From Dyella sp. SG609 (lineage in GTDB: Bacteria > Pseudomonadota > Gammaproteobacteria > Xanthomonadales > Rhodanobacteraceae), in contig NZ_JAAZQJ010000001.1 of the NCBI RefSeq assembly GCF_012275375.1, positions 124,001 to 188,000 of the forward strand: a DNA stretch of 64,000 nt. Reading direction: 5' to 3'. Positions 9,446 through 18,322 of this stretch are shown here, in pieces; position 1 is the first letter of the stretch, and each line of letters begins with the position of its first letter. Under the pieces are notes generated by a model. The model did no database searches. It worked only from the letters and a program-made list of their open reading frames with translations, and was not told where the DNA came from. Made by a program: the position numbers and the translations under genes.

Positions 9446-9476
9446 AAAAAAAAACGCCCCCCAAACGGGAGGCGTT
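9446..9476 (-). terminator. intrinsic terminator of the leucine dehydrogenase gene
   Basis: Read on the minus strand, AACGCCTCCC and GGGGGGCGTT pair around a GTTT loop and run into nine Ts (9446-9454 as As on the plus strand). It lies 23 nt beyond the stop codon of the leucine dehydrogenase gene. This is a textbook Rho-independent terminator. Confidence 0.9.
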
Positions 9477-9498
9477 CCCAAACACCAAAGCGCGCCGC

Positions 9499-10602
9499 TT
9501 ACTGCCCGCGCATACGCCCCGCAAACCGCGGCGCACCATTACCCATATGCGGCAACTTGATCTTCCCGATCGAGGAAATCCGCTCCTCCGCCAGGCGATC
9601 AGCCGCCTTATACGTCGGCACACCCTCAGTCTTCGAAATCTCGAAAATCCGACCCAGGTTGTAATAAATGGTACGCATCATGCGCATCGCCCGCTCACGG
9701 TTATACCCGTCGATCTCCAGCGACACATTCATCACGCCACCCGCGTTCACCGCATAATCCGGCGCATACAGCACACCGCGGCGCGTCAGCTCATCACCGA
9801 TCGAATCGGTAGCCAGCTGGTTGTTGGCCGCACCGCAGATGATCTTCGCCTTGATGCGATCAATCGTCTGCTCATTGAGCGTGCCACCCAGCGCGCACGG
9901 CGAATACACGTCGGCGTCGACGTCATAGATTTCGTCCAGGCCCACGGCCTCGCAACCCAGCTCATCCACGCAGCGCTGCACAGCGTCCTTGTTGATGTCG
10001 GTGACGAACACCTTCGCCCCCTGCTCGCGCAGCAGCTTGATGAACTCGCTGCCCACGTGGCCGCAGCCCTGCACGGCGTAGCTGTACTTGCCCACGTCCT
10101 CGTTGCCGTGCTTGACCTGCAGCGCGGCCATCAGGCCCTGCAGGGTGCCGAACGCGGTGAACGGCGAGGGGTCGCCCGAGCCGCCGTGCACCTGGTGCAC
10201 GCCGGTCACGTATTCGGTTTCACGGAACACGTATTCCATGTCGTTGACGTCGATGCCGACGTCTTCGGCGGTGATGTAGCGGCCGTTGAGCGAGTTGACG
10301 AAGCGGCCGAAGGCGCGGAACAGCGCTTCGGACTTGTCCTTGGACGGATCGCCGATGATCACCGCCTTGCCGCCGCCCAGGTTCAGGCCGGCCACGGCGT
10401 TCTTGTAGGTCATGCCGCGCGAGAGGCGCAGCACGTCGTTGACCGCGTCCTGCTCGGTCTTGTACGGCCACATGCGCAGGCCGCCGAGGGCCGGGCCCAG
10501 CACCGTGTTGTGGATCGCGATGATGGCCTTCAGGCCGGCGTCCTTGTTGTGGCAGAAGACGACTTCTTCGTGACCCGTTTTGGCGATGGTTTCGAAAATC
10601 AT
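9499..10602 (-). CDS. ldh: leucine (branched-chain amino acid) dehydrogenase
   Basis: A 367-residue NAD-dependent enzyme that reversibly deaminates leucine, and probably valine and isoleucine, to 2-oxo acids. The N-terminal domain holds substrate-binding Lys67 in GMTYKNAVAG and catalytic Lys79 in LNLGGGKAV, after the family motif GPALGGLRMWPY. The Rossmann domain contains QGCGHVGSEF, followed by YSPCALGGTLN and ICGAANNQL. The glutamate-dehydrogenase relatives are longer, and the Pro-rich leucine/valine pattern fits better here. ATG at 10602 is preferred over upstream in-frame starts because a GGAG lies 11 nt before it. It sits alone, with its own terminator. Together with isovaleryl-CoA dehydrogenase and IcmF it points to active branched-chain catabolism. 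Confidence 0.92.
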   Translation of the reverse strand: MIFETIAKTGHEEVVFCHNKDAGLKAIIAIHNTVLGPALGGLRMWPYKTEQDAVNDVLRLSRGMTYKNAVAGLNLGGGKAVIIGDPSKDKSEALFRAFGRFVNSLNGRYITAEDVGIDVNDMEYVFRETEYVTGVHQVHGGSGDPSPFTAFGTLQGLMAALQVKHGNEDVGKYSYAVQGCGHVGSEFIKLLREQGAKVFVTDINKDAVQRCVDELGCEAVGLDEIYDVDADVYSPCALGGTLNEQTIDRIKAKIICGAANNQLATDSIGDELTRRGVLYAPDYAVNAGGVMNVSLEIDGYNRERAMRMMRTIYYNLGRIFEISKTEGVPTYKAADRLAEERISSIGKIKLPHMGNGAPRFAGRMRGQ

Positions 10603-10696
10603 TGGAACGGTGACTCCACGGTGGGGTGGCGCGGTTGGGGATGCGGTGGTCGGTACGGCGGCCGCGGGGCGGCGTGCGCATGCCTCTAAAGTCAAA

Positions 10697-10717
10697 ACCC
10701 CGACCGGGGGTCGGGGT
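10697..10717 (-). terminator. intrinsic terminator downstream of the TonB receptor gene
   Basis: ACCCCGACC (10697-10705) and GGTCGGGGT (10709-10717) form a 9-bp perfect stem with a GGG loop. On the minus strand it is followed by TTTTGAC. It lies about 110 nt past the receptor stop codon and upstream of the leucine dehydrogenase start, so it would separate the two transcripts. The U-tract is short. Confidence 0.65.
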
Positions 10718-10826
10718 GTCAACACAGTCCATAAGTCTAGCGGGTCACCCGGCAGGGCGCTGTTGCGTTGCAGCAGGGCCGGCGCGGCACCGCGCGCCAG
10801 CCCTTGGCCCGCCTCGTTTCACTCGA

Positions 10827-13700
10827 TCAAAACGTCAGCGTCGCCCGGGCCCAGTAATAGCGGCCCATCACGTCGTAAGTGGCTACGTCGGTGTTCGAGT
10901 TGTTCACGTTGTTCTGGTACAGCAGGGGCGGCTGCTTGTCGGCCAGGTTGTCCACGCCGATGTCGAAGCGCGTGCGCCAGCCCTTCACTTCGTAGCCCAG
11001 CTGCACGCTGTGGTAGGCGTACGCGCCGACCTTGCGCACCACCGACGGTACGGTCAGGTCGGCCGACAGCTGCTGCCGCGCGTCGGGGCTGCCTACCTCG
11101 GTGCGGCCGACATAGCGCAGGCGCCAGCTCGCGCTCCACGGACCCTGCGCCCAGTTCAGCGTGGCCAGCCCGCGCCAGCGCGGGAAGTTGCCATAGGCGT
11201 AGGTGTAGCGGCCGGCGTTGTGGATGGTCACCGAGGTGGCGTCGGACGGGTCGGGATTGACGTCGTAGCGCGCCACGTAGGTGGTATCCAGGCGCAGGTT
11301 GAAGCGGCCGTAGCGCTCGGTGTTGAAGCGATACGCCACGCTGCCATCGACGCCCTTGGTGGACAGCGCGCCCAGGTTCACCGTCGGCTCCGCCACGTAG
11401 TTGATCGCGCCGCTGGCGAAGCGGTGGATAAAGCTGCAGAACGGGCTGGCCGGGTTGGCATAGCACTGGTTCAGCACCGTCTGCGCCGAGATCGCGGTGA
11501 TGGTGTCGTTGAGATTGATGCGCCACACATCCGCGCTCAGCGACAGGCCCGGCACCCATTGCGGGTCGTACACCACGCCGAAGTCGAAGGATTTGCCTTG
11601 CTCCGGCTTCAGCTGGTAGCCGGCGGCGAGCGAGCCGGAAGTCTTGGCCGAGATCTCCGGATTGGCCTGCCGGTAGCTGCCGTCGGTGGGCACGCTGGCG
11701 CAGGCCTGCGGATGGCCGCCGGTATAGCCGTTACAGGGGTCGTTCACGGTGGGCGCGTCGCCCGCGATGCCGCCGTACAGCTCGCTGATGTTCGGCGCGC
11801 GGAACACCTCGGACACCGTGCCGCGCAGCAGCAGGTTGTCGATCGGCCGCCATTCCACCGCCAGCTTGCTGTTGGTGCTGCGGCCGGCGCTGCTGTAGTC
11901 GGACCAGCGCGTACCCAGGGTGAGGTTCAGCGCCTGCGCCCAGGGCTTGCCCGACAGCAGCGGGATCAGCGTTTCGGCGTAGGCCTCCTTCACGTTGAAG
12001 CTGCCGGCGAGCACCGAGCTGCAGAACTCCACCACGCCGCACAGGCCGTTGAGGTCGGCCACCGCCAGCGGATCGGTGCGCGTGGACGTGCTCTCCTTGC
12101 GGTAGGAGAAACCGGTGGCCAGGTTCACCGTGCCGGCGGGCAGGTCGAACAGGCCGCCGTTGGCGTTCGCTTCGAACTGCTTCACCGTATACGCGGTGGT
12201 GGTCACCGGATTGCGCTGGATGTTCTTCAGCGCCGCGATGGTGGTGGGGTCGTTGACGTTGAAGATATTGATCGGCGTGCAGCCGGCGATCGGGTTGCCC
12301 GGCGTACCGCAGGTCACCTTGCCGCTGGACGCATCGAGATACGAAGGCCCCAGGCCTTGCTGGAAGCCGGCGTAATCGAGGAAGCCATAGTTGACCGACT
12401 TTTGCCGTACCTTGCCGTAGTTGAACGCCGCATCCCATTGCCAGCTGCTGTCGCCGAAGCCGCCGCGCAGGCCCGGTGTCACCTGCAGGTTGTAGGTGTT
12501 GTAGCTGTAGCGGCGATAGCCCAGGGTGGTGAAGCGCGTATTGAAGTCGCCGTTGTTGGCGCCGCTCACCCGGTCGGTGCCGAAGTCCACGCCGAACGGG
12601 TTGTAGTAGTTGTCCTTGGACACGATGAAGTTGTCGCCGTTGGCGAACACCGGCACCGGCGCGATCTGCGATTCGGACTGGGTCTTGGTGTAGTAGAGGT
12701 TGGCGTAGGCTTCGAGCTTGTCATTGAGCTTGTACTTGCCCAGCACGAAGAACTGGTCGCGCTTCTGCGGCGTCTGCAGGATGTTGTCGCCCTGGTAGTT
12801 GTAGCTGTCCGCGACGCTGTAGCAATGATAGTCGCCGGGCGTGGTGGCGCCGCTGACGCCGGCGTTGAGCGCCACGCGCGACGTGCAGCCCAGGGCCCTG
12901 GCCTGCGCGCCGGGCAGGGTGATCGCGCCGTATGGCGCGGCCGAGGAGCCGCTGACGATCACCTTGCCGCCGGTGAGGTTGAGCGCGTCGCGCGAGAACG
13001 AGCGGTCGCGCGCCGATACGGCATCCAGGCTCTGGTGCCCTAATCCGGCGATGACGCTGCCACGCTCGTTGCCTTGTCCTGCGGTCAGCGTGAAGTTGCG
13101 GCGGGTGCCGTCGCCGCGGCTGCTCTGGGCGAAATCGCCCGACAGCTGCACGCCGCTGAAATGCTCGCGCAGGATGAAGTTCACCACGCCGCCGATCGCA
13201 TCCGAACCGTAGATGGCCGAGGCGCCGTCGCTCAGCACTTCCACGCGGTCGATCATGTTGGCGGGGATGCTGTTGACGTCGTTGTAGGCCAGGCGCACGC
13301 CGTTGACCAGGATCAGCGTGCGCTTGTCGCCCATGCCGCGCAGCGAGATGGTGGCCGCGCCGGTGCCGCCGCCGTTATTGGTATTGGCATTGGTGGCGTT
13401 GCCGGCGATCGACGGCAGTTCCTGCACCAGGTCGCCGAGCGTGGCCTTGCCGGTGGCGGCGATCTGCGCGCGGTCCAGCGTCACCACCGGGTTGGCGGTT
13501 TCGACGTCGACGCGGCGGATGCGCGAACCGGTGACGGTGACGGTTTCCAGGCTCTTGGCTTTCTGCGGATCGGCGGCGTCGGGCGGCGGCGCGTCCTGCG
13601 CCCAGCCAGGTGCTGCCATGGCGACCGCGGTGCTGGCGATGGCGAGCTTGACGGCGAGGCTGAGCGCGCGTGGATGGCGACAGGCGGAACGTGGATGCAT
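10827..13700 (-). CDS. TonB-dependent outer-membrane receptor
   Basis: A 957-residue receptor for energised uptake across the outer membrane. A signal peptide (LAVKLAIASTAVAMAAPGWAQ) is followed by a TonB-box-like ETVTVTGSRIRR. A plug domain follows, with LGDLVQELPSI, ISLRGMGDKRTLILVNGVR, and RVEVLSDGASAIYGSDAIGG leading into VVNFILR. The rest is a large beta-barrel ending in the aromatic ARATLTF. The TGSRIRR start and the plug pattern are common in the expanded receptor set of xanthomonads that take up peptides, sugars or other large nutrients. No iron-siderophore genes are adjacent, and the ligand is unknown. It is transcribed alone, away from the Tat-exported protein gene upstream. Confidence 0.93.
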   Translation of the reverse strand: MHPRSACRHPRALSLAVKLAIASTAVAMAAPGWAQDAPPPDAADPQKAKSLETVTVTGSRIRRVDVETANPVVTLDRAQIAATGKATLGDLVQELPSIAGNATNANTNNGGGTGAATISLRGMGDKRTLILVNGVRLAYNDVNSIPANMIDRVEVLSDGASAIYGSDAIGGVVNFILREHFSGVQLSGDFAQSSRGDGTRRNFTLTAGQGNERGSVIAGLGHQSLDAVSARDRSFSRDALNLTGGKVIVSGSSAAPYGAITLPGAQARALGCTSRVALNAGVSGATTPGDYHCYSVADSYNYQGDNILQTPQKRDQFFVLGKYKLNDKLEAYANLYYTKTQSESQIAPVPVFANGDNFIVSKDNYYNPFGVDFGTDRVSGANNGDFNTRFTTLGYRRYSYNTYNLQVTPGLRGGFGDSSWQWDAAFNYGKVRQKSVNYGFLDYAGFQQGLGPSYLDASSGKVTCGTPGNPIAGCTPINIFNVNDPTTIAALKNIQRNPVTTTAYTVKQFEANANGGLFDLPAGTVNLATGFSYRKESTSTRTDPLAVADLNGLCGVVEFCSSVLAGSFNVKEAYAETLIPLLSGKPWAQALNLTLGTRWSDYSSAGRSTNSKLAVEWRPIDNLLLRGTVSEVFRAPNISELYGGIAGDAPTVNDPCNGYTGGHPQACASVPTDGSYRQANPEISAKTSGSLAAGYQLKPEQGKSFDFGVVYDPQWVPGLSLSADVWRINLNDTITAISAQTVLNQCYANPASPFCSFIHRFASGAINYVAEPTVNLGALSTKGVDGSVAYRFNTERYGRFNLRLDTTYVARYDVNPDPSDATSVTIHNAGRYTYAYGNFPRWRGLATLNWAQGPWSASWRLRYVGRTEVGSPDARQQLSADLTVPSVVRKVGAYAYHSVQLGYEVKGWRTRFDIGVDNLADKQPPLLYQNNVNNSNTDVATYDVMGRYYWARATLTF

Positions 13701-14388
13701 GGGCGGATACCTCGTGGTGCCAGTGATGGGGCATGCGCAACGGCCGTCCCTGCGGCGATTGCGTTTCGTCGGGCAACAGCACGCCGTGCCGGGCTGGCGG
13801 CCCGGCCGGGTGCGTTGCGTTGCTGCGGCCCGCGCGAGGCGGGCGTGACGCGCTCAGCCCTGGCCGGGCGCGTCGGATTGCTGGCGGTACACGGTGTGGC
13901 GCTCCCCGTGGAGTTCCTTCAGCGGTCGCGCCGCGACGGCCTCGAAACGAAGCCCGTGCGCCGAAAGCGTGCGCAGCCGGGCGGCCGCTCCAGGCCGCCC
14001 GGCTGCCACGCCCGGCGCCGGCCGGGGTCTGGGTTTCGAAGGGGAAGCGGCGTGCGGGCCGTCGTCGTCATGGGAGCGAATGCTGGCATCGAAACGCGCG
14101 AATGCATCGGCAACCGAGCCGGTACGGCACCAGAACGAGTCAGCCGGCGAGTGGCGGAATTTCGCCGCGGCGGCAGCCTTCGTCAGGAATCGCTTGCGGT
14201 GATCGCTACATCCGGACGGCATGCCCTCTCCCCGTGCGTGCGGCCGCGCGTGGACGCGGCGTGGCGGTTGGCGGCGCGTCCCCCGATGCGCATGGTTTCA
14301 TCCTGCCGTCACATGCGCGGGGCGTCTTGTCGTATTTGGGAAAGAGGCGTGCGGAATTGCGCATAGTGGTTTCAGCGCAGCGCAACGT
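13701..14388. other. gene-poor interval
   Basis: No convincing gene. A minus-strand frame of 122 residues (13854-14222) has GC-rich third positions only in its last 50 or so codons (LRTLSAHGLRFEAVAARPL) and no recognisable family. It could be the tail of a decayed gene. Promoter signals for the TonB receptor must lie near 13700-13800, but I could not define them. Confidence 0.5.
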
Positions 14389-14505
14389 ACTCCCTCTCCA
14401 CTCCCGGGAGAGGGCCGGGGTGAGGGGTCGGGGGAGCGAAGTGCATCGCTTCGCCCGTACCCTCATCCAGCTGCCGCCACCTTCTCCCGAAGGGAGAAGG
14501 GTTTC
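14389..14505. repeat. bipartite REP-like intergenic palindrome
   Basis: A CCCTCTCCACTCCCGGGAGAGGG core, then GGGGTGAGGGG, then CCCTCATCCAGCTGCCGCCACC leading into CTTCTCCCGAAGGGAGAAG. This is the same two-core layout as the copies at 8998 and 50080. It directly abuts the stop codon of the minus-strand gene at 14506 and may end its transcript or protect its 3' end. Confidence 0.75.
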
Positions 14506-16860
14506 TCAAATAAACGTTGCGGAAATTTGCACGACTTCGGTGGCCTTGCCATCCAATCGCACGCTCTCCCCACGCCGCTCCTTCACCACGGCTCCCTCGG
14601 CGCGCACATTCCCCAGCCGCTTACCTTCCGGTGCCCGAAGACTCAACCACACGGCACCGGGCGCACGTTCCGGCAGCCTGATCTCCCCCGTTACGCCATG
14701 CCCGCCATCCGGCTGCAGACGCACATCCACGCGCCCCCACCGCGTCGGCGCGCCGCGCAGCTCGATGGCCTGATCTCCACCCATCCACCGCCGCGGCACC
14801 GCGCGCGCCAGGTGCAAGACCTCGCCCTCGCTGTCCTCGAACACCACCATCCACCGCAGCAGCAACGGCATCGTCAACTGCGCCGGCATGCAGAACAGCG
14901 GCATGCCGCCGCTCAGGTCGCTCACCTCGCCCGCGGTCCAGCTGCCCGGCGTATGCGCGTGATAGCGGTGCGCGTAGAGGAACAGCAGGTACTCGTCGAT
15001 CCGCCCCAGCCGCAGCAACTGCTGCGCATAGCCGTAGGAAATAAAGCCCAGGATGTCGCGTCCGTCCGGCGAAGGCGGCGCCACGTTCGCCACCACGCCG
15101 ATCGAGGTGGCGCCGTGGCCGCGCATGCAGTCGATCACCAGGTGGGCGAGGTCGTCCGGCAGCACGTCCGCCTGCAGCAGTTCGGCATAGGCGCGATGCG
15201 GCCATTGCTGTTCGCTGGGCTTTTCCTGCAGCAGCGACTGGCGGAAGGTGAGCTTCGCGCCGGGCAGCGGGCCGACATAGGGCGGATGCAGATCGTGGCG
15301 GACATTGGCGCGCACGCTGCGTACGAGCTGCGCGGCGAGCACGCGCGAACGCTCCTGCCAGCGGTCCGCCAAGGCCTTGCCATGGGCATCGATGCGCTCC
15401 CACACCGCCGCCAGATCGCGCAGGCCGCGCGAAGCCAGCGCACTGTTGGCGTAGTAAGGCTTCCACCACAGCTGCGGCTCGGGGAACAGGCAGGCGTCCG
15501 ACTCGTTCCAGCCATGCAGCAGGCCATGGCCGGGGTCGTTGTTCGGCAGGCGCAGGCTGGCATCGTGCAGGTCCAGCAGGATGCGCGCGGTGGCTTCGAT
15601 CTTGCCCTGGTGCTTGCACAGCAGCGCCGTGTCGCCGGTGTAGTGCAGATAGCGCGCCAGCAGCGACAGCGTCAGGCCGAACTGGCCGGTTTCCGCGCCG
15701 CGCATGTTGACCATGCCGTCGGCCTGCACGAAATCGGTGAAATAGCCGTCCAGCACCGCCGCGGCCTGCGCGTTGCGGCCCCATTCGAGGTTCGCGTAGA
15801 GCGAGCTGGTGAACGTGTCCTGGAAGCCGTCGTACTCGTTGCCGTAGTAGTCGCGGTCCACCGCGCCGTACTTCGGATAGCTGCCGCCCGGCCGCACCAC
15901 CAGTTCGCGTGCGAACGCATGGCGCGCCATGTCGGCCCAGCTCGGATCCGGGGTGCGCATGGCGCAGGCATCGGCAAGCTGTTGCTGCCAGGCGTCGTGG
16001 AAGCGCAGCAGGGCGCGATAGAAAGCTTCCGCCGATGGCGGCTGGCGCGTGGGCGGATATGAGGGATAGCTGTAGCCGTAATGCACTTCGCTCGCGCGCC
16101 CATGCTCGATCAGCGCGGTGCGGTGCCAGGTCTGCACCACGAAGCGGTCGGCCGCGTCGACGTCGGCGAACACCAGCACGTCGTACCAGCGTCCGTCGCC
16201 CAGCGGGAACACCTTGTGCACCGCCGGCAGCCAGCCGCCGAGCAGGCCTTCGCGCCGCTGCGGCGCGAGCTTCTCGTCGCGCAGCGCCGCCGTTTCCTGC
16301 ATGGGCTTGAAGGTGCGCGTGCGGCCGTCCGGAAACACCGGCATGGTGTCGGCGCAGGCCACGTTGCCGACGAAGGTGGTCCACGGCAGGCGGCCGTTGT
16401 AGTCCTTCGGGTCCAGCGTCGAGGCGAGCGGAGGCGCGGCGAGGCGCACCTGTTCGGGATCGGGTTCGCCGCGCTTGAGCAGGCGATCGGCCAGCAGGTC
16501 GGCGTCGGCCAGGGCCAGTTCCTTCAGCGCGAGGCCGAGATAAGGCGTGCCGGCTTCGGCGGCGCAGGACTCGGTGCGCTTGCCCAGCACGCAGCCGCCA
16601 TCCGGACCGGCCAGGGTGATCGCGCCATCCGGCGTGCTCAGGTCTTCGAATACCGACCACGCGGCGCCTTGCACATCGAAACCGGCGAGCCGCGCATGGC
16701 CTTCGGTGGAAAGCTTGGCGAGCGGGATACGTGGCGGTGGCGCCAGCGTGCCGGCGCCTCCCGCCGGCGCGCCCGACTGCGCCGATGCCCCTTCCCAACC
16801 CACCAGCCCCGCGGCCGCGCTCGTCGCGGCCAGGCCTTGCAGAAAACGACGCCGATCCAT
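14506..16860 (-). CDS. Tat-exported protein with six-hairpin glycosidase-like domain
   Basis: A 784-residue exported protein. The N-terminus carries a twin-arginine signal (DRRRFLQGLAATSAAAGLVG), so it is probably folded in the cytoplasm and then moved to the periplasm. The middle (about residues 290-640) has repeated helical pairs with aromatic and acidic motifs such as DYYGNEYDGFQDTFTSSLY, DGMVNMRGAETGQFGLTLS and GLLHGWNESDACLFPEPQLW. These resemble the alpha/alpha-toroid fold of six-hairpin glycosidases. The C-terminal 100 residues look like a beta-sandwich. I cannot name a glycoside hydrolase family or the catalytic acid. It ends the hydroxyproline operon, 9 nt after the permease gene, which suggests a role on glycosylated, hydroxyproline-rich substrates. 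Confidence 0.7.
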   Translation of the reverse strand: MDRRRFLQGLAATSAAAGLVGWEGASAQSGAPAGGAGTLAPPPRIPLAKLSTEGHARLAGFDVQGAAWSVFEDLSTPDGAITLAGPDGGCVLGKRTESCAAEAGTPYLGLALKELALADADLLADRLLKRGEPDPEQVRLAAPPLASTLDPKDYNGRLPWTTFVGNVACADTMPVFPDGRTRTFKPMQETAALRDEKLAPQRREGLLGGWLPAVHKVFPLGDGRWYDVLVFADVDAADRFVVQTWHRTALIEHGRASEVHYGYSYPSYPPTRQPPSAEAFYRALLRFHDAWQQQLADACAMRTPDPSWADMARHAFARELVVRPGGSYPKYGAVDRDYYGNEYDGFQDTFTSSLYANLEWGRNAQAAAVLDGYFTDFVQADGMVNMRGAETGQFGLTLSLLARYLHYTGDTALLCKHQGKIEATARILLDLHDASLRLPNNDPGHGLLHGWNESDACLFPEPQLWWKPYYANSALASRGLRDLAAVWERIDAHGKALADRWQERSRVLAAQLVRSVRANVRHDLHPPYVGPLPGAKLTFRQSLLQEKPSEQQWPHRAYAELLQADVLPDDLAHLVIDCMRGHGATSIGVVANVAPPSPDGRDILGFISYGYAQQLLRLGRIDEYLLFLYAHRYHAHTPGSWTAGEVSDLSGGMPLFCMPAQLTMPLLLRWMVVFEDSEGEVLHLARAVPRRWMGGDQAIELRGAPTRWGRVDVRLQPDGGHGVTGEIRLPERAPGAVWLSLRAPEGKRLGNVRAEGAVVKERRGESVRLDGKATEVVQISATFI

Positions 16861-16869
16861 TCGATTCCC

Positions 16870-18294
16870 CTAAACCGTTTCCGATGCCGGCGTGTTCCGC
16901 TGAGCCAGGCGGCTATGCCTGCGCCCATACCCCAGATACACCATGCAACCCACCAGCAGCCAAAGCGCAAACCGCACATAGGTCACCGCCGGCAGCCCCC
17001 AGATCAGCCAGCAGGAAAACCCCACGCCGATCAGCGGCACCACCGGCACCCATGGCGTGCGGAACGGCCGGTGCAGATCCGGCCGCCGCCAGCGCAACAC
17101 CGCCACCGCGGTGCAGATCACGATGAAGGCACCGAGCACGCCGATATTCACCAGCTTCGCCAGCTCGTCCAGCGGAAACAGCCCCGCCGCCACCGCCGTC
17201 ACCGTGCCCAGCAGGAAGGTCGCCCGATGCGGCGTGCGCCAGCGCGGATGGATGCCGGCGAACCATCCCGGCAGCAGGCCGTCGCGGCCCAGGCTGAAGC
17301 CGATGCGCGCGCCGGCCAGCAGGTTGGCGAAGATCACGCTGGTGATGCCGCACACCGAAGCCAGCGAGATCACCGCCATGGTCCACGGCATGCCGATGCG
17401 GATGAACGCGTTGGCCACCGGCGCGTCGTTGTCCAGCGTGGTGTAAGGCACGATGCCGGTCAGCACCAGGCAGATGGCGAAATACAGCAGCATCGCGATG
17501 CCCAGCGACAGCAGCACCGCGCGCGGCAGGTCGCGCTGCGGGTTGCGCGATTCCTCGGCGGCGGTGGTCAGCATGTCGTAACCGAACACCGCGAAGAACA
17601 CCACGGCCGCGCCGGTCACCACGCCATGCATGCCGAACGGCATGAACGGATGCCAGCGTTCCGGCTTCACGTAAGCCGCGCCGGCGATCACGATCAAGGC
17701 GGCGCCGGCGATCTTGATGCCGACGATCAGCGTGTTGAAGCGCGCGCCCCATTCCATGCGCACCGCGAGCAGGGCGGTGATGGCCACCGAGATCAGGATG
17801 GCCGGCAGGTTCACCACGCGTCCGGGGCCGGTGCCCCATGCGCCTTGCGCCCAGGTGGGCAAGGGCAAGCCGAAGTTGTTGAGCAGCACCTGCGCGTAGC
17901 CGGACCAGCCTACCGCCACCACCGCGGCGATCAGCGCATATTCCAATAGCAGGTCCCAGCCGATGATCCATCCGGCGAATTCGCCCAGCACCGCGTAGCC
18001 GTAGGTGTAGGCGCTGCCGGTGACGGGAATCAGCCCGGCGAACTCCGCATAGCACAGCGCCGCCGCCGCGCTGGCGATGCCGGCGAGCAGGAAGGACAGC
18101 AGCACGGCGGGCCCCGCCTGCGTCGCCGCCACCGTGCCGGTGAGCACGAAGATGCCCACGCCGATGATGCCGCCCAGGCCGATGGCGGTGAGTTGCCACA
18201 GGCCCAGCACGCGGCGCAGGCCGGTGCCTTGGCCCGCCTCGCGCTGCAGGCTTTCCACTGGCTTGCGCCGGGTGATGTCGTCGATCAGGCCCAT
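16870..18294 (-). CDS. APC-superfamily amino acid permease
   Basis: A 474-residue inner-membrane transporter of the amino acid-polyamine-organocation superfamily, cationic-amino-acid-transporter (YfnA-like) branch, with about twelve membrane spans. The first span has the family motif QLTAIGLGGIIGVGIFVLTG. AALCYAEFAGLIPVTGSAYTY marks spans 2-3, and FFAVFGYDMLTTAAEESRNP the conserved span 6 to loop region. The start ATG at 18294 follows GGAGGAACCG. It lies in the hydroxyproline operon, 28 nt after the DUF885 gene. From this position it is the likely importer of hydroxyproline, proline or small peptides, but the substrate is inference only. Confidence 0.9.
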   Translation of the reverse strand: MGLIDDITRRKPVESLQREAGQGTGLRRVLGLWQLTAIGLGGIIGVGIFVLTGTVAATQAGPAVLLSFLLAGIASAAAALCYAEFAGLIPVTGSAYTYGYAVLGEFAGWIIGWDLLLEYALIAAVVAVGWSGYAQVLLNNFGLPLPTWAQGAWGTGPGRVVNLPAILISVAITALLAVRMEWGARFNTLIVGIKIAGAALIVIAGAAYVKPERWHPFMPFGMHGVVTGAAVVFFAVFGYDMLTTAAEESRNPQRDLPRAVLLSLGIAMLLYFAICLVLTGIVPYTTLDNDAPVANAFIRIGMPWTMAVISLASVCGITSVIFANLLAGARIGFSLGRDGLLPGWFAGIHPRWRTPHRATFLLGTVTAVAAGLFPLDELAKLVNIGVLGAFIVICTAVAVLRWRRPDLHRPFRTPWVPVVPLIGVGFSCWLIWGLPAVTYVRFALWLLVGCMVYLGYGRRHSRLAQRNTPASETV

Positions 18295-18322
18295 CGGTTC
18301 CTCCCCGAAACCACAGTGTTCG

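Noticed and set aside
14206-14466. Short minus-strand frame
   Set aside because: It reads across the bipartite repeat (PLTPALSREWRG) and is a repeat artefact.
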